DNA from: Cylindrobasidium torrendii FP15055 ss-10
Taxonomy: Eukaryota; Basidiomycota; Agaricomycetes; Agaricales; Physalacriaceae
Assembly (NCBI GenBank): GCA_000934385.1
Contig: KN880435.1
Coordinates: 124,001 to 188,000 of the forward strand
Direction of reading: 5' to 3'
DNA length: 64,000 nucleotides
Shown: one piece after another, positions 33,873 through 45,396 of the stretch
How the letters are laid out: every line of letters starts with the position of its first letter
How positions within the stretch are numbered: the stretch's first letter is position 1
Program-made: the position numbers and the translations under genes
Notes under the pieces: model-generated
Seen by the model: the letters and a program-made list of their open reading frames with translations, nothing else
What the model was told of the DNA's origin: nothing
Database searches by the model: none

Positions 33873-34620
33873 ATGGCTTCCCTCTTCTTCTCGACCATCG
33901 AGGTTGGCCAATTCAACATGCCCGCTACGAACTCGTCTCAACCCGCGCGCAGGTCACCAAGCAGGCATTCTTTCGCACACCGCTCCGTGCCGGCTCAGGC
34001 GCGTTCGCGATAGTCAACCTCAAACCCATTGTCCCCGGACGTGCGTCGCGGCTGCCCCGATGTAAAAGGATTCGCCAACATATTCACATCGAATTATCAT
34101 TACAGATGTTCTCGTTATTCCGACGCGTGTGGTGCTTCGTTTAGCGGATTTGCAAGGTGTGTGTGTACCAGCCAGATGATGTGTGGAATTGGCCAGTTGA
34201 CTGGGACGCAATGGACGCGCAGATGATGAGTTGACGGCGCTGATGCTTGCTGTTAAGCGTGTTGGATGCATCGTTGAGCGTGCGTACAAAGCCGATGGGC
34301 TAACGGTTGCGTGCCAGGTGCGTTGCCTTCATAGCCAGATGCATAGGGTATTGACAATGCCTCAGGATGGTAAAGCCGCAGGCCAAAGCGTGCCACACGT
34401 CCATTTCCATATCATGCCGCGCAAATTCAAGGGAGACCGATTTGAAGACAACAACGACGCGATATACCCTGAGCTAGAACGCTCTGAAGGAAATCTTGCC
34501 GATGACCTCAAACAGGCCGGGCGCGTCACACCATTGCATGTCGATGCGGACGACAGCCGTCCACCGCGAACAATGGAAGAAATGGAAAAGGAGGCCAGTT
34601 GGTTGAGCACTTTCCTCTAG
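33873..34620 (+). CDS. Fhit-type HIT-family nucleotide hydrolase
   Basis: Five exons (33873-33902, 33953-34040, 34106-34156, 34223-34317, 34366-34620) give 172 residues. Splicing yields MASLFFSTIEVTKQAFFRTP, NLKPIVPGHVLVIPTRVVLR and LADLQDDELTALMLAVKRVG, then the catalytic histidine triad GQSVPHVHFHIMPRKFKGD. This matches Fhit (bis(5'-adenosyl)-triphosphatase), which splits Ap3A to AMP and ADP; the Q-S-V-P-H-V-H-x-H spacing is diagnostic of the Fhit branch rather than the Hint branch. The C-terminus is acidic and ends EKEASWLSTFL. Exon one is only 30 nt. Convergent with the F-box gene, 157 bases apart. Confidence 0.88.
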
Positions 34621-34777
34621 ATATCATATAGAGCAGTCAAATCCATTACAGTTCATTTACATAAGTCTAGACAGAGATAATTAGTTGTGACATAGGTAAG
34701 TACAAGCCTACAAGCCGGGGAATCCAGAGTATATAATCTATGAGGCAGAGGCACAATCATTATACGGCGGAGGTCAA

Positions 34778-35983
34778 TCAAGCGGAAAGTGTGAGCTGGC
34801 AGCGGCGTTCTTGAAGTTGACGGCGAAATGTCTGGAACTCTGTGCGGCAGAGGTACTCGTCCCAACTCCCGAAGAGGACAAGTTGCTCGAGCGAGGGCAA
34901 TGCCTCGCTGAGGATAAACGCCATGTGATGCTTGAGATATTCCCAGGCATTGTCGTCGTCGAATGTGTAGTTGACGGCGCTGTTCCAGCCTACACTACGG
35001 ACAGCGTCGTTGGTACCAGTAAATGTAGGTGGTGTCGTGAAGAAGGCGTAAAAGTTGATGTCCCGAATGTTGGTACAGGCTTCAAGACAAGGCGAGACCT
35101 CGTCCGTCAACATGAACCTAAGGTGTTTCCCAAATTCTACTGTCTGAATCCTGTTGTGCGCCTCCCAAAAGTTTTGCATGTCGCTCCGAGGGACGACGCA
35201 GTCCAAGACAACGTGCTCGAGAGCGGGAAGTTCGATTCTGGAGCATAGCTGGCGCAGCATGAGGCCGCTGACCGCAAATAGGCGGAGGGTATGCAGCTTG
35301 GGGAGGACAAGGTTGCCCGACTCGAATAACATGGAGTGCATGCCCACAGCTCCACCGACGAAGAGGTATTCCAGATTGGGCGCTCGGTCGAGGACGTTGG
35401 AAAGGGAGTTGATGCCACCAGAGCGCTCGGCGTCATTGTGGTGCCACCACTCGAGCCTCCTGAGGCACGGCAGAGTGATACTCTCCGCGTCGTATTCGAA
35501 CGTGAGGGTGCGTGTAGCGAACTGGGCGGCCCGAGGCCTGATGAGTACCTCCAATTGCGGGCACATGCGCAGGATCTCCACAGACTCAGATGAGTGGGGC
35601 GACTCGCGATTGGTGACCGTGCTATCGAAGGGAAGGACGGCCCGTCGCACCTACGGCGCAATGAGCCCAAGTGAGCAGACGAGTCCACGATCACATACCA
35701 TACGGCCATAACCACCATTTCCGTTGGCCAAGGCGCCGCGGAGAGATTCCTGGCTCGGGGTGCGAGCGATTTTGACGTCCTTGTAGAGCATTTCTGTGGT
35801 GAGGTTATGCCATAGGCGGCACACAAGGACGAGTGCGCTCTTGACTGGGAGGGCCAGGTTGTCGTCCAGTGCAGAAGGAGCGCCTGAGAATGGAGCATAC
35901 TTGGATGTGTATTCGTCGACATGAGACGTTGTAGCCCACTGGAATATCTCCTGCCAGATTTCGTTTGGGAGTGAGGAAAGCAT
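34778..35983 (-). CDS. F-box protein with degenerate leucine-rich repeats
   Basis: Two exons split by intron 35651-35698; ATG at 35983. The N-terminus MLSSLPNEIWQEIFQWATTS is a standard F-box (LPxEIxxxIF), followed by LVLVCRLWHNLTTEMLYKDV, which binds Skp1. The rest has loosely spaced leucine-rich strands: ITLPCLRRLEWWHHND, APNLEYLFVGGAVGM, VLPKLHTLRLFAVSGL and ELPALEHVVLDCVV. This class is hugely expanded in Agaricomycetes and is thought to recruit substrates to SCF ubiquitin ligases; individual targets are unknown. Length (about 385 residues) is typical. Confidence 0.82.
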
Positions 35984-36221
35984 GGTAGTCGAACAAATTG
36001 GAGGAAGGGTAATAATCTATAAGAGAAGGGAGAAAGAAAGGTGAGAAGAGAAAACCAAAAGTGAAAAGTGGAAAGACAAGATGCAAGTTCTGTGGTTCAG
36101 CCAGACGTGGAAACCGATCATGGATGAGGCGGGCCGAACTTGATCGCGACAACTCAGTTCCGCAACTTGAACACGTCCTGCTTTAACAATTGGTAGCTCT
36201 GAAACCCTATCTATATATCCT

Positions 36222-38961
36222 CTAGGACTGAACGGAGCCATAGCCATCCTCACAGTTCTCCTTTGCCAAGCTCGCAGAGCCGCTCCTGATGTAGCAAATC
36301 TTCGCCGCAATGCAAGCCTTGTCACACTCCTTCGTCCTAGCCGAGCCTTTACCTTAGTAATGGTGGAAAGTCTACAGGCGCGTGATGAGTATGCTGGCAA
36401 TAGCGTAGCAAGAATACGGACGGTCACAAGTGAGGAATTTGCCTCCATAGCCAAGAATGTCGTGAGTAAACGTTGAACACAAACGCCCTGCCCACCTTCG
36501 GTAACAAGATGCCACCATGTCGCATTCAATGGGTCATTTTCGCTCCAACCAGGAATAGAGCCCCCATACGCCTCTCTCGTGTTGTACTCATACCTGAACT
36601 TGTTGTGGAATGTGGCACATGCAACTCAGTGAAGCCGACATACTCATAGATAGGTCCAATCGCTGTTTGATTGTCGAGCGCCGCAAAAGAGGACACGTCT
36701 GCTCTCCACCTAGCGCAGGAGATCAGCATTTCCTATGCTAGCACTTTCCTGAAGGTACACACGTATGGGCATCCATGATCTCGAACGTCTGTCAAGCCGC
36801 AAGCATTTAGCGGAAACGCCTCTTTCTTTAACACGACACACCGCAGAGTCCACTTCATACATGCGGAATCCAGAGTTGAGGTTGGTGATTGGGACGATGG
36901 AGGGTCCCATCCATGCAACAGTGCCAGCTGTACTTGCGCTTATATCGGTGCCGTTATGTGCATAAAAGATGGACAGTTGGTCTTCGTGGGTATGGCCAAA
37001 GAAAATATCTATGAAGCCAAGTGAACTGCAGAAATCATGCCCGCCGGACTGCCACTTACTCGCGATCACATGCGTGAAGCGGTCGACGCTGTGGGTCATG
37101 AGTTGAGACTTAGCGGGTACTAGGTCGGAACGTCCGCACATTTGATAGAATAGGTTTGTGGGATTGAGCAGCGGGTTGCTTCCATCCCAGCCTAGTGATT
37201 GCTGGATTTCACAACACAGCGGAAACATCCTGGTGACATACCAGAAAGGACATGCCCAATAATCCAGACGCGATCCCCACACTCCTCTGCATCCTGAAGC
37301 TCGTCTGTCACAAATCTGAGCATACCACTTGTGTCTGGGTTTGACATATTGATGTAATTCAAGTAGTTAGCCTTATACCCTGCGACACCAGCCCCGCAGG
37401 TCAGAATATGCTCTACAGAGGGGATATGGAACGCACAAAGGTCTGTGTTCAGCGTGATTATCCTCAAGCCATCATGTCTTTGAACAGAGTAAGCCGAATA
37501 ATGTTTCTTTGCCATCTCTGCAGTTGCGGCATCAATCCAGCCTTCGTACTCCCACAGATTTGCTAGATGGTCGTAGTTCCAACTAAACTGGTCGCTCAGA
37601 CCTTGCCCGATAGCATGAGGAGAATCCTGCGCCCTAGAAATTGTAAGCCTTATGCCAAGATCTCAAAAGGAGCAGTCGCACTGGTTGTATTCATCGTGAT
37701 TCCCCATTGCAAAATACACGGCACCCGTCCCAACTATCGTCTTCAAGAGCTCGAAAACGGCGACTTCCGTGTACTTGATGTAATCTCGCGAAAGCTCGTT
37801 ATCCTTGTCATGGGAAACTAGATCGCCTGTAACAATAGCCCAGGAGAACCCGTCGTTATCTGTTTCTGTCACCGTTGGGATAGCCTGCAAAGCCGCGCCA
37901 ACAAGGGCATACGGCGAGTCACTGTGGATTAGTTGGACAAACGCGCAAGCCTATAGCGTTTGGGTGTACACACCAGGAGTAGTGTCCAAAACGCGGCGCG
38001 GGATCAAGGGAAATGCTAGGACTGCCGGAGTTGTGACGGTTCGCACGACAGCACAGTCCTCCGGTGCAGTTGGCCTCGGATCCAGTCGCATAACCTGATG
38101 CCATTCAACGGAGCCCTGGTGTGTTATAATGTTGACACTCACGAGGATCCAAATGGAAGTCAGAGACATGGAGGACTTTAAGGCGCTCTCCACTGCGTTG
38201 TTTGGGTTCAGGAAGAGGGTTAGGTTTGGGCTTTGCAAACCAGTCTGTGAGATTAAGTGGCGAAGTTGGGGCAAGACTGCATAGACCGCCGATGAAGTTC
38301 TGGCAGATCATCTGAGGGCACCATCAAAACACAGTGGAGAGGCAGATGCTATCGTACATACTTGCCCGTCTAGCCCTCCAACATCTGCCTCAGCCAATAC
38401 TTGGGTGATGACTGACCCAAGGCCAAGAAGACTGTAGTCGCGCGCGCATGTTGTCGAGAACTGGAAGGATTCACACAGTTGAACAGCGAGAGTAGGCACT
38501 TCCGCTGGGGCAGCAAGGGCAAGGAATTTGGCGACTTCGGGACCGGCTTGACAACGGGCACAATCGTTATCGCCAAAGGTAGGATTCGACGCGATACTGT
38601 GGATTTGGGATAAAGCGTGCGAGTAGAGTCGGTTTCCGTCTGCCTTCGGTGGAAGAATATGAGGGTCGACGGTGTTGCTTGGAGGGATAGTGTCTGGGCT
38701 GGTCAGTTCAAGTGCATATACACGTCCCTGCAAGTGGCATTGGAATTGATTATAACCAACTGAACACCGCATAGAACGTACGCTCTCGGCTGGGTCAGAG
38801 ACCTTGGGCTGAACCTGTGCACTAGTTGCCGTAGGATCATTGTAGTATTCCGCAAAAAGTGAAGTCGGGAACACGCCAGGCGCCGTGAACGGAGCTGTAT
38901 TTTGGAATGCGGCACTGGCAGACAGCGCGGTTACAGTCACCAGAAGCGAAAGGGCGAACAT
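36222..38961 (-). CDS. Secreted acid-sphingomyelinase-like phosphodiesterase
   Basis: Roughly ten exons. ATG 38961 begins a signal peptide (MFALSLLVTVTALSASA). A saposin-B-like cysteine module follows (CARCQAGPEVAKFLALAA, CESFQFSTTCARDYSL, ICQNFIGGLC). The calcineurin-like metallophosphatase motifs are all present: VLHVSDFHLDPR, WAIVTGDLVSHD, YFAMGNHDEYNQ, VWIIGHV and IFFGHTHEDQ. The C-terminus, recovered by splicing, ends with a Cys-rich segment KECDKACIAAKICYIRSGSA and stops at 36222. The architecture matches sphingomyelin phosphodiesterase, releasing ceramide and phosphocholine in the vacuole or outside the cell. The last two intron borders are the least certain. Confidence 0.82.
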
Positions 38962-40174
38962 TGTGTCCTGAGGGAAAGAACTTTATTCCAGACACAGCTC
39001 ATAAGTAACTTCACAACTTCAACCAACGTGAGCTTCCCATCCATTGAGCACGTTCGTCGAGTGTGCGAAATTGGCATTTGACCTCCAATCATCCCGCTAT
39101 GTATGTGGGCGCAATTGCAAGACTTGGCAGCCTGCGAATGAGAGAATGGTTTTATTCATTGCATGACTTGACTTCCCGGCGAGCAAAGGCAGCGAATACG
39201 ACTGCAGCGACGAAAATTGGACGAAAACACTTTCGAAAATGGCGGCAAAGGATCCGACATCAAGCTCAAGCCCAAGACTTAGAATGGCAATGACGCGGTC
39301 AGAGCGGCTGTCGCAATCGGTGTGCTTCGCGCATTGCCGGAGTGCGCAGGTCGGTGGACTCACTGTGGCCACTGAGTCCACGGATAACGACGACACCACA
39401 GTAGCTGACCACCTTGACCACCTCCTCCTGCTCTTCAGCGTATATTGTCTAGTTTTTGAGCGTGCGACAAAGCTTGGAATGTAAGGTGCACTGGTGCACC
39501 TCAATGGCACACAGTGTTTATCTATTCAAGGTGCACCAATTGCAAGTGCAACAACTGCCATCATGCATCCGACGTACTTACAACCAGGCCAGCCGGTCGC
39601 CTCCGTGTTTCCTAAGTGATGTATACACGTTCCCATGCCATGTATAAGTACGAGCGGCAATTGTACCTCTATCGCGACTCCCTCCCCACAATTTGTTGTC
39701 GCTGTTCTTGAGGACGAGGTGACGGTCGTTGGCGACCTGGGATTATCCCTCGGATTCAGAAGTGTTTGCCTATTCAGCGTCTCAAAGTTCAGGAATTTGT
39801 ACTGGGATCCCTGCTTCTTGGATCTACCCACTGCCCAATACAAATCAAGAGCAGACGATCACAGAGAAGTGGTCTCATAGTGTGCGTGGTATTGTCCCAT
39901 TTGAAGGTCGAATAGCCAAGAGTCTGCAGAAGTATAGCGACGAGTCGCAAATTACAGAAAATATGTATGTACATAGCAAGATACTGACAGCGCAAGAAAA
40001 CCCATATGTGCATGAAGAGGATGGTATAACAAACGGATCGCAAGGGATCTGCAGGTCGCTTCGTGCAGGCAACACATGGATGCAAGCCCACTTCCACGAC
40101 TACTGCGCAGTAAACGCCTACCCACGAATGAATGGGTCGGTACCACCACCCAAGGACTCCAGAAGCAGGTGCCT
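38962..40174. other. Gene-poor stretch, no supported gene
   Basis: Frames of 75-149 codons on both strands begin with TTG or GTG and lack conserved motifs. One minus-strand frame contains LPLVLIHGMGTCIHH, which faintly recalls a hydrolase oxyanion loop but has nothing else of that family. The palindromic word GGTGCACC occurs in an inverted arrangement at 39485-39500 and again at 39530. Confidence 0.4.
39485..39537. repeat. Clustered GGTGCACC palindromes
   Basis: GGTGCACTGGTGCACC at 39485-39500 is an inverted repeat, and a further GGTGCACC follows at 39530-39537. It could be a binding site cluster or chance; there is no nearby gene start that clearly uses it. Confidence 0.4.
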
Positions 40175-40499
40175 TTAGGTCGCGGCCTTGGGATTCATAG
40201 GAGAGGTCTTCCAGTTCCCCGTCGCCAGTTTGAACCTTGTCGTTGGTATTAACAACGCCCTACTTGGTGCAGTTGCAATGCAGGCTTACCTCTGTTGGTG
40301 TGTCTTATCGGGCTCCGCCTCTTTCAGTCGCGCCAGTTCAGTTTGCTAGAAATTGGTCAACACGCCGCATCATCCCAGAAAATGAATGTGCTACCATGAA
40401 TTTATTGAAGGGAGTAAGACGGCGATTCCCCTTCTTCCCGCCAGACGTGGTTTTTTTCTCGGGCTTCTCCGTCGAGTGCTTGGTTGTAGCGGTGGCCAT
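40175..40499 (-). CDS. YABBY/HMG-box-like small nuclear protein
   Basis: Three tiny exons on the minus strand (40499-40395, 40345-40290, 40235-40175) encode 73 residues. Spliced, it starts MATATTKHSTEKPEKKTT and continues through RRLTPFNKFM, QTELARLKEAEPDKTHQQR and FKLATGNWKTSPMNPKAAT. This matches the short fungal proteins bearing a YABBY-like/HMG fold (S/TxxNKFMxxExxRLKxxxPxxxHxERFKxAxxNW), which are presumed DNA- or chromatin-associated. The basic Lys-rich N-terminus fits nuclear location. Both introns (49 and 54 nt) have GT-AG ends and restore the motif exactly, which is strong support. Confidence 0.72.
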
Positions 40500-42802
40500 G
40501 TTGGAAATGGGGGCCGACTGTGTTGGATGATGCGCGAGTTGGCGACTGTCGAGTCTGACGTGCAAAAAATGGAATGCGAAAAGCACCCAGGGGGGTCGGG
40601 CGTAGCGACGAGAGGGAAGAAAGGCTTTGAATCGGATGTGTACGTGGTGGTCAAATGCAAAGGACGGAACGGACCCCAGGAACGAGACCGCGTCTTTTTA
40701 AGGCATTGATTCAGTTTTAAACCCCCCGCCGTCATTGCAGTCATGACGGATTAGACGGCAAACTTTGACACATACGCCCAACGCACCAGCAACGCACAGT
40801 CCAGCCGTAGTACTTAATATCTCGTAGGCGGTTCAAGTGGAAAGAGCGGGGCAGTATTTGGGGAGTGCATCGACGCTCAATCCGCGGATGGATCCACCAC
40901 CAGGTGACTTACCAGCCAGCCAAACTGTTTGAACTTTGCGTAGACATCTCCAGCGGGAATGATTCGAGAAAGTTAACATGGGCATGTAATGTCATTTCTG
41001 TCGGAGGGATCATGGATGTATTCGAATCATCGGTAGGCAGAAGGGGGGAGACCTAGAGGCAGGGCGGATTCGAGGTCCAGACAGTCCGTTCACATAAGCA
41101 AAGGTGTAAGTAGATATGGGGGTTTCTGGGTTATAGCAGATAAAACGGTGCGGCAACGTACTGTCCTCAAGCCAACTAAGAGCAACCGATTGGATTCGGC
41201 AGTCAGCCTTCCGTCGAGCGACTCTTCAGCCTCCAAGAAATGTCGTGCCGTTTGCCAGTAGCTTCCTGCGGCTTCTGGGTGACTGCCCCGCCAAAATTCC
41301 AAAATCGCAACTCAGGCGGAGGCTCAGGGGTCGCGGGGTCCAGGCTGGGGGATATTTCTTGGATTATACGCATCTTGAGGACGTGAAAGAGGCGGTAAGC
41401 CGAGATGAAGCCATTATGCCAGAGGCTGCCACAGCGGAATGGCTGATGTGAGAGTCAGGATGAGCGGAGGCAAATTCAATTTGCCATTTTCGATTTGGGG
41501 TTTCGATGGCTTGCCTTTCTTGAACCACCATGACCTCGCAAAGTTGTCCGCGTCGCCTTGTTGCGCTCGAGCACACCTCTTCATGAAGTATGAAATCCGC
41601 CGGCATCAAGCAGGCTGGATAATTTCAAATTTGCAAAACGACGGCAGCTGCCTCGCTGATCGGCAACCCTCCTCCTTGAAGCTTGACATACCTTGCCGCT
41701 AGTCTGTGAAGAGGATGTTCCGACTAATTTGAAACCAAACCGGTAACAGGACGTGTTCTCAGCGCGTACAAAGGTGCGGCCGCGCGCCACAATTCGCCTA
41801 CAAGCTGTCGCAGAGCCTGCGACTTATATCGGAAGCAAGCAGCAAGTCTGCCGCGGCCTTGCAGTGTCACCCAAGCACATAGGCGCTCAAAATGCGAGGA
41901 TGTTCAACTCAAGAGGATGAAAAAGATGATTTCGAGACAATCTGAAGAATGGATCACCCATTGGTGCGTCGCAGACAGCCTCGCAGAAGTTCCTACGCTC
42001 ATCTTGATGCTTTCTCTTCAAGGCTTGAAGGGATCCTTGTCTTTCGTTGAACGCTATAGCTCGAGCTTGATGCAGGCTTTTGAATCTTGAGGCAATGTTC
42101 AGTGTCGGCTGCTTGTATCTTCTGTTTTCGCAACGTTTTTGGTCGCAACGCCTCTTCTTGGTCACTCAGAGCAGATACAGGCAACAGGTTAACCACTGCT
42201 CATGTTAGTGGGAGCTCAAGCGCTCAAATCCGAAAAGGAAGTCTATCGTCGGTCTTCGGTACCGCCATCATCCCAGAATAGGAATCCTCGTCGGTGCCGC
42301 TGGGTTGAATCTCATCGTTCAAAGATGCGATGCAAAGGCTATCAGGCCCTTTAGTCTGGGAGGAGTGTTTCCGATGGCAGAAAGAGTTCTCTTGGCCATG
42401 CCAAAAAGACGTGAGGGACATCGAGCGTCAAGAAAACGGGTTCGCCTCTCTTGGTAACTCAGACAATACGGACGTATCCGTTGCCCTGTGTAAAGGTCAT
42501 TTTGACCTACCTGTTGAGTGCCGCTTTCTACTTTGAAAGTATTGCTTGTTGCGAGAGGTGGTAGAGAGAGACAACGTCTACTTTTCCGCATTCAGCCGTG
42601 TATTGACTATGATTTTGCCCATCCGGGCGCGAGGCTTAACCCAAATGGACCAAATACGGCTCCGATTGCTCCTTCCACCGAGACTGCTGTAACAAATTCT
42701 TGGCTGGTGACTTCAGTACATAAGCGCGTCGACGTGGTCAGCGCCTTCTACAGCCCTCCGTCACCCTTTCGGCTGCCACATTCGTTCTCCATCTGTAGGG
42801 AC
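40500..42802. other. Gene-poor stretch, no supported gene
   Basis: The left 300 bases are the promoter of the YABBY-like gene. The rest carries many overlapping short frames. An 84-codon stop-free minus-strand run at 41203-41454 has coding-like composition but no start, and plus and minus frames around 42.0-42.5 kb have no conserved motif. A decayed gene is possible but not shown. Confidence 0.4.
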
Positions 42803-43298
42803 ATGGAATTTCACACCGCAACACGCGCAAATTCGCTCAGCGCGCTCGTCTTACGCGCTGCCAACAACGACTTTTCCGGTCAAAATTTCTACCAAACCTA
42901 CAGGCCGTCTCTAGTCTTCTACCATGACCCGCAATTCGTCGCAGAGCAACGCGTTTTGATAGCGCGCGACTACGTACGCTTGTCTGTCGCGTCGCTAGTC
43001 CCATTTAACGCGATATACAGCCAGGAGAAGACTTTGTTTTTGATGAGAGAGTGTGCTTCGAGCTGTATTTGGTGCGTGATTCCCACAAGGAAGCCTCCGT
43101 TGGACTAGACACTGACATACTGCTCAGCCGTGCCCAGCGCATCTCACTCTCCCTGCCACTACCACCCCATCATCTCTCGAAGCGCCCTCAACCCTTCAAA
43201 CCGAAATCGTGAACGTTGACACCTCGTCAGAGAGCCAGGAGCCGCTCGACGCCCCCGTCGTCGACATCTGTCTTGAAGAGCTTGACCACAAGAAATAG
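42803..43298 (+). CDS. Hypothetical protein, two exons
   Basis: ATG 42803 with exon 42803-43075 and exon 43128-43298, about 147 residues. It begins MEFHTATRANSLSALVLRAA and continues GQNFYQTYRPSLVFYHDPQF and LIARDYVRLSVASLVPFNAI; exon two is Thr/Ser/Pro-rich then acidic, ending VVDICLEELDHKK. The intron choice (donor GTGATT at 43076) keeps the long downstream frame; the stronger donor GTGCGT four bases earlier would instead give a short basic tail. No domain, signal peptide or membrane segment is recognised. Coding status is moderately likely from the coherent frame and plausible splice. Confidence 0.45.
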
Positions 43299-43742
43299 AC
43301 AGTTTCAATAGAGCCGCTCAATGTCCCGCACTGCCTGCTTATCAGTGCGTCTTCTCAAATAATTGTACAATGCCAACGTATTGACGAGTGTTCAAGCGTC
43401 CCATTCTCACATTCCACAACAGTCCGCCCTCGTTTAGATGACGATTCCCACGCACTTTTTGTCTTTCCTATAGGCTCGGCTATCCCTCAAGACCATTCGA
43501 CTACATATTTCCCACTCTACTATCTTCTCTGCTCCCACATCTTGCTGTCCCGCCATTCTTGCTTTTAGCCCTGTCGTCCTTCTCCGCAACATCTTGGACA
43601 ATCGTTTATATATCATAATCAAGAATACATAGTCAATTTTCCGTGCTCTGTAGACAGACCACAAGTACATATTCGACAATAATACATGCAGTCGTCCAAC
43701 TGACAACTAACGCACACTCTACGAGGGAGGGCATAGGATTCA
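43299..43742. other. Convergent intergenic region
   Basis: Between the hypothetical gene (plus) and the agmatinase (minus). It holds their 3' ends; no conserved frame is seen. Confidence 0.4.
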
Positions 43743-45260
43743 TCAGAGCTCGTCTTTTTCTGTGACTACCGGGAGCCTATGCAAGGGCTGTGGTGGCTCC
43801 TCTGCGATAAAAAGCGAAAGGAAATCATGGATAAAGTCGGCAGCAGCAATGCCAGTGATCTCAGCTAGAGTGCAATGTCAGGTTTGGAATACTATGCAGA
43901 TGTAGTTGAAAACTTGCCGTGGTCATACGATGGGGACACCTCGACGAGATCAGCGCCGACAAAGTTGAGGCCGGCCAAGCCTCGAATAATCCTCTTCAAT
44001 TCACGCGTTGTCCAGCCTCCCGCCTCGGGAGTGCCAGCTATCATCTGCATGAGCAATGCACAAAATAATTCAAAGAAGTGGCTCACTGGCTGGTGCACTA
44101 CCAGGGTCAATGACATCGATGTCCACGCTTAGGTAGACTGGACTGTCACCTATCCTTGCCCGGATGAGGCGAACAATTTCGGGAATACCCAGGTCATCGA
44201 TATCGTCGGTTGAGATGATCTGGAAGCCGACTTCTTGGTCGTTCTGCAAGTCGGAGACGCCCTCGAGTTTGCAGCGAATACCACCGTGAATGCTGTTGTT
44301 CGCGAGGAGGCCTTCCTCTTGAGCAAGATAGAAAAAGGTGCCGTGCGTGACGCGAGATTGGTCGGTTGTTGTGCCAGCATAGGCGGGCCAGGTGTCCTGG
44401 TTTTTCTCAGCATTGCGGGTGAGTGGGCCAGAATAAAGAAACTATACCAGGTGCGCGTCAAAGTGGATCACGGAAATGGGACCATGTACTTTGTTGAGGG
44501 CCCGGAGAATAGGCAGAACCTGCGGGTATGTCAGCTGCAAGGTGGGTGGGAGTGGATTGAGAGGAAACATACGATGGTATGGTCGCCTCCCAGACTGACG
44601 ATACGCGGAGTGCCAGAGGGTGTGGTTGCGTTGACCGTGTCGTGCTTCAGGAGCGTAGAATAGGCTACTTCCATCTGGTCTACGGCAAGCGCGTTGTCAA
44701 ACGGGCTGACGGGAACCTGAAGAAGTCAGCAGGGAGGTCGAGGGTACAAGGAGGACGGACATCTCCGCAGTCTATAATCTTCAAGCCGTGTTCGTACGGA
44801 TTGGTTCCCCACGCCATGGTATAACCTCTGGACTCACGCTGGCGGCGACTACCAGAGCGAATGGCATATGGCCCAAAGCGTGCTCTGTGCCGTGTGAGAT
44901 TGAGGTAGTGGGACTCTAGAGTTGGAGACAAACCCGTTACGATAAGTGACCTGTTACATTTGCTTAGAAAGGCAATGTTTGTTTGTGAAGAGGGTGACCT
45001 ACTCCGGTATCAAAGGGCATACCAAGAATGGCAATGTCGAATGCCTCATCCGGGTTCTCCAAACAACGCGAATAAGGCAGATGGGAAAAGGATAATGGTC
45101 CGGAGAACGGCTGGTCAATTTGAGCGCCATATTTCTCGAGCCAAGTCAAATCTTCTTGTGCGGGGGAAATGACACGAAAATCCTGTATTCCAGCATCGAG
45201 CTGGACGCTGTGGGCTGCGGCGGAGAGCGCGCCCAAAACGATGAAGACCGGGTAGTGCAT
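43743..45260 (-). CDS. Agmatinase/arginase-family ureohydrolase with signal peptide and KDEL end
   Basis: ATG 45260. The N-terminus [18 protein letters not shown] is a signal peptide. The three ureohydrolase metal motifs are visible: [25 protein letters not shown] and [17 protein letters not shown] (binuclear Mn site). Also present are [12 protein letters not shown] near the front and [40 protein letters not shown] at the end. The reaction is agmatine (or a related guanidino compound) to putrescine and urea. The last intron, 43865-43917, has a GC-AG border and is needed to obtain YDHAEITG. The protein ends TEKDEL followed by TGA, a canonical ER-retrieval signal. About seven exons. Agmatinase is favoured over arginase by the overall pattern; the substrate is not proven. 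Confidence 0.82.
43865..43917 (-). other. GC-AG intron in the agmatinase gene
   Basis: On the minus strand the exon ends TATGACCACG, the donor reads GCAAGT and the acceptor CTCTAG. Only this border gives the family motif [13 protein letters not shown] in frame; the nearest GT (four bases on) breaks it. GC-AG introns are a known minor class with otherwise strong donor consensus, as here. Confidence 0.65.
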
Positions 45261-45396
45261 GATGAAATTGATCGCGTGGGGATGGAATCAATCGCGAAAG
45301 CCGAGGGTGTCGTCACTCGGCCAAAGGCATCGTTGGCCGTTTGGATAATGCCTTACAAAGCTATCTCCCTCAGACAGACACTCCCTCTTCACTGTG
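45261..45396. promoter_or_regulatory. Short bidirectional promoter between agmatinase and DCAF11
   Basis: 136 bases separate the two divergent start codons (45260 minus, 45397 plus). Both core promoters must overlap here or inside the opposing leader. No clear TATA box is seen. Confidence 0.45.

Noticed and set aside
35137..35922. Long 261-codon minus-strand frame overlapping the F-box gene, and a 185-codon plus-strand one
   Set aside because: Both lie in shifted or opposite frames of a clear F-box/LRR gene; they are shadows.
39526..39843. Minus-strand frame with LPLVLIHGMGTCIHH, suggesting an alpha/beta hydrolase
   Set aside because: It opens with TTG, lacks a nucleophile elbow or any other hydrolase element, and cannot be extended by splicing.
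41203..41454. 84-codon stop-free minus-strand run containing GFISAYRLFHVLKMRIIQEI and EPPPELRFWNFGGAVTQ
   Set aside because: The run looks coding-like in composition, but the only in-frame ATG lies halfway through, no flanking exon could be joined with confidence, and no family was recognised. It could be a decayed gene.
41887..42591. Cluster of overlapping 60-90-codon minus-strand frames (Lys/Arg-rich)
   Set aside because: No splicing plan gave a consistent protein and no domain was recognised.
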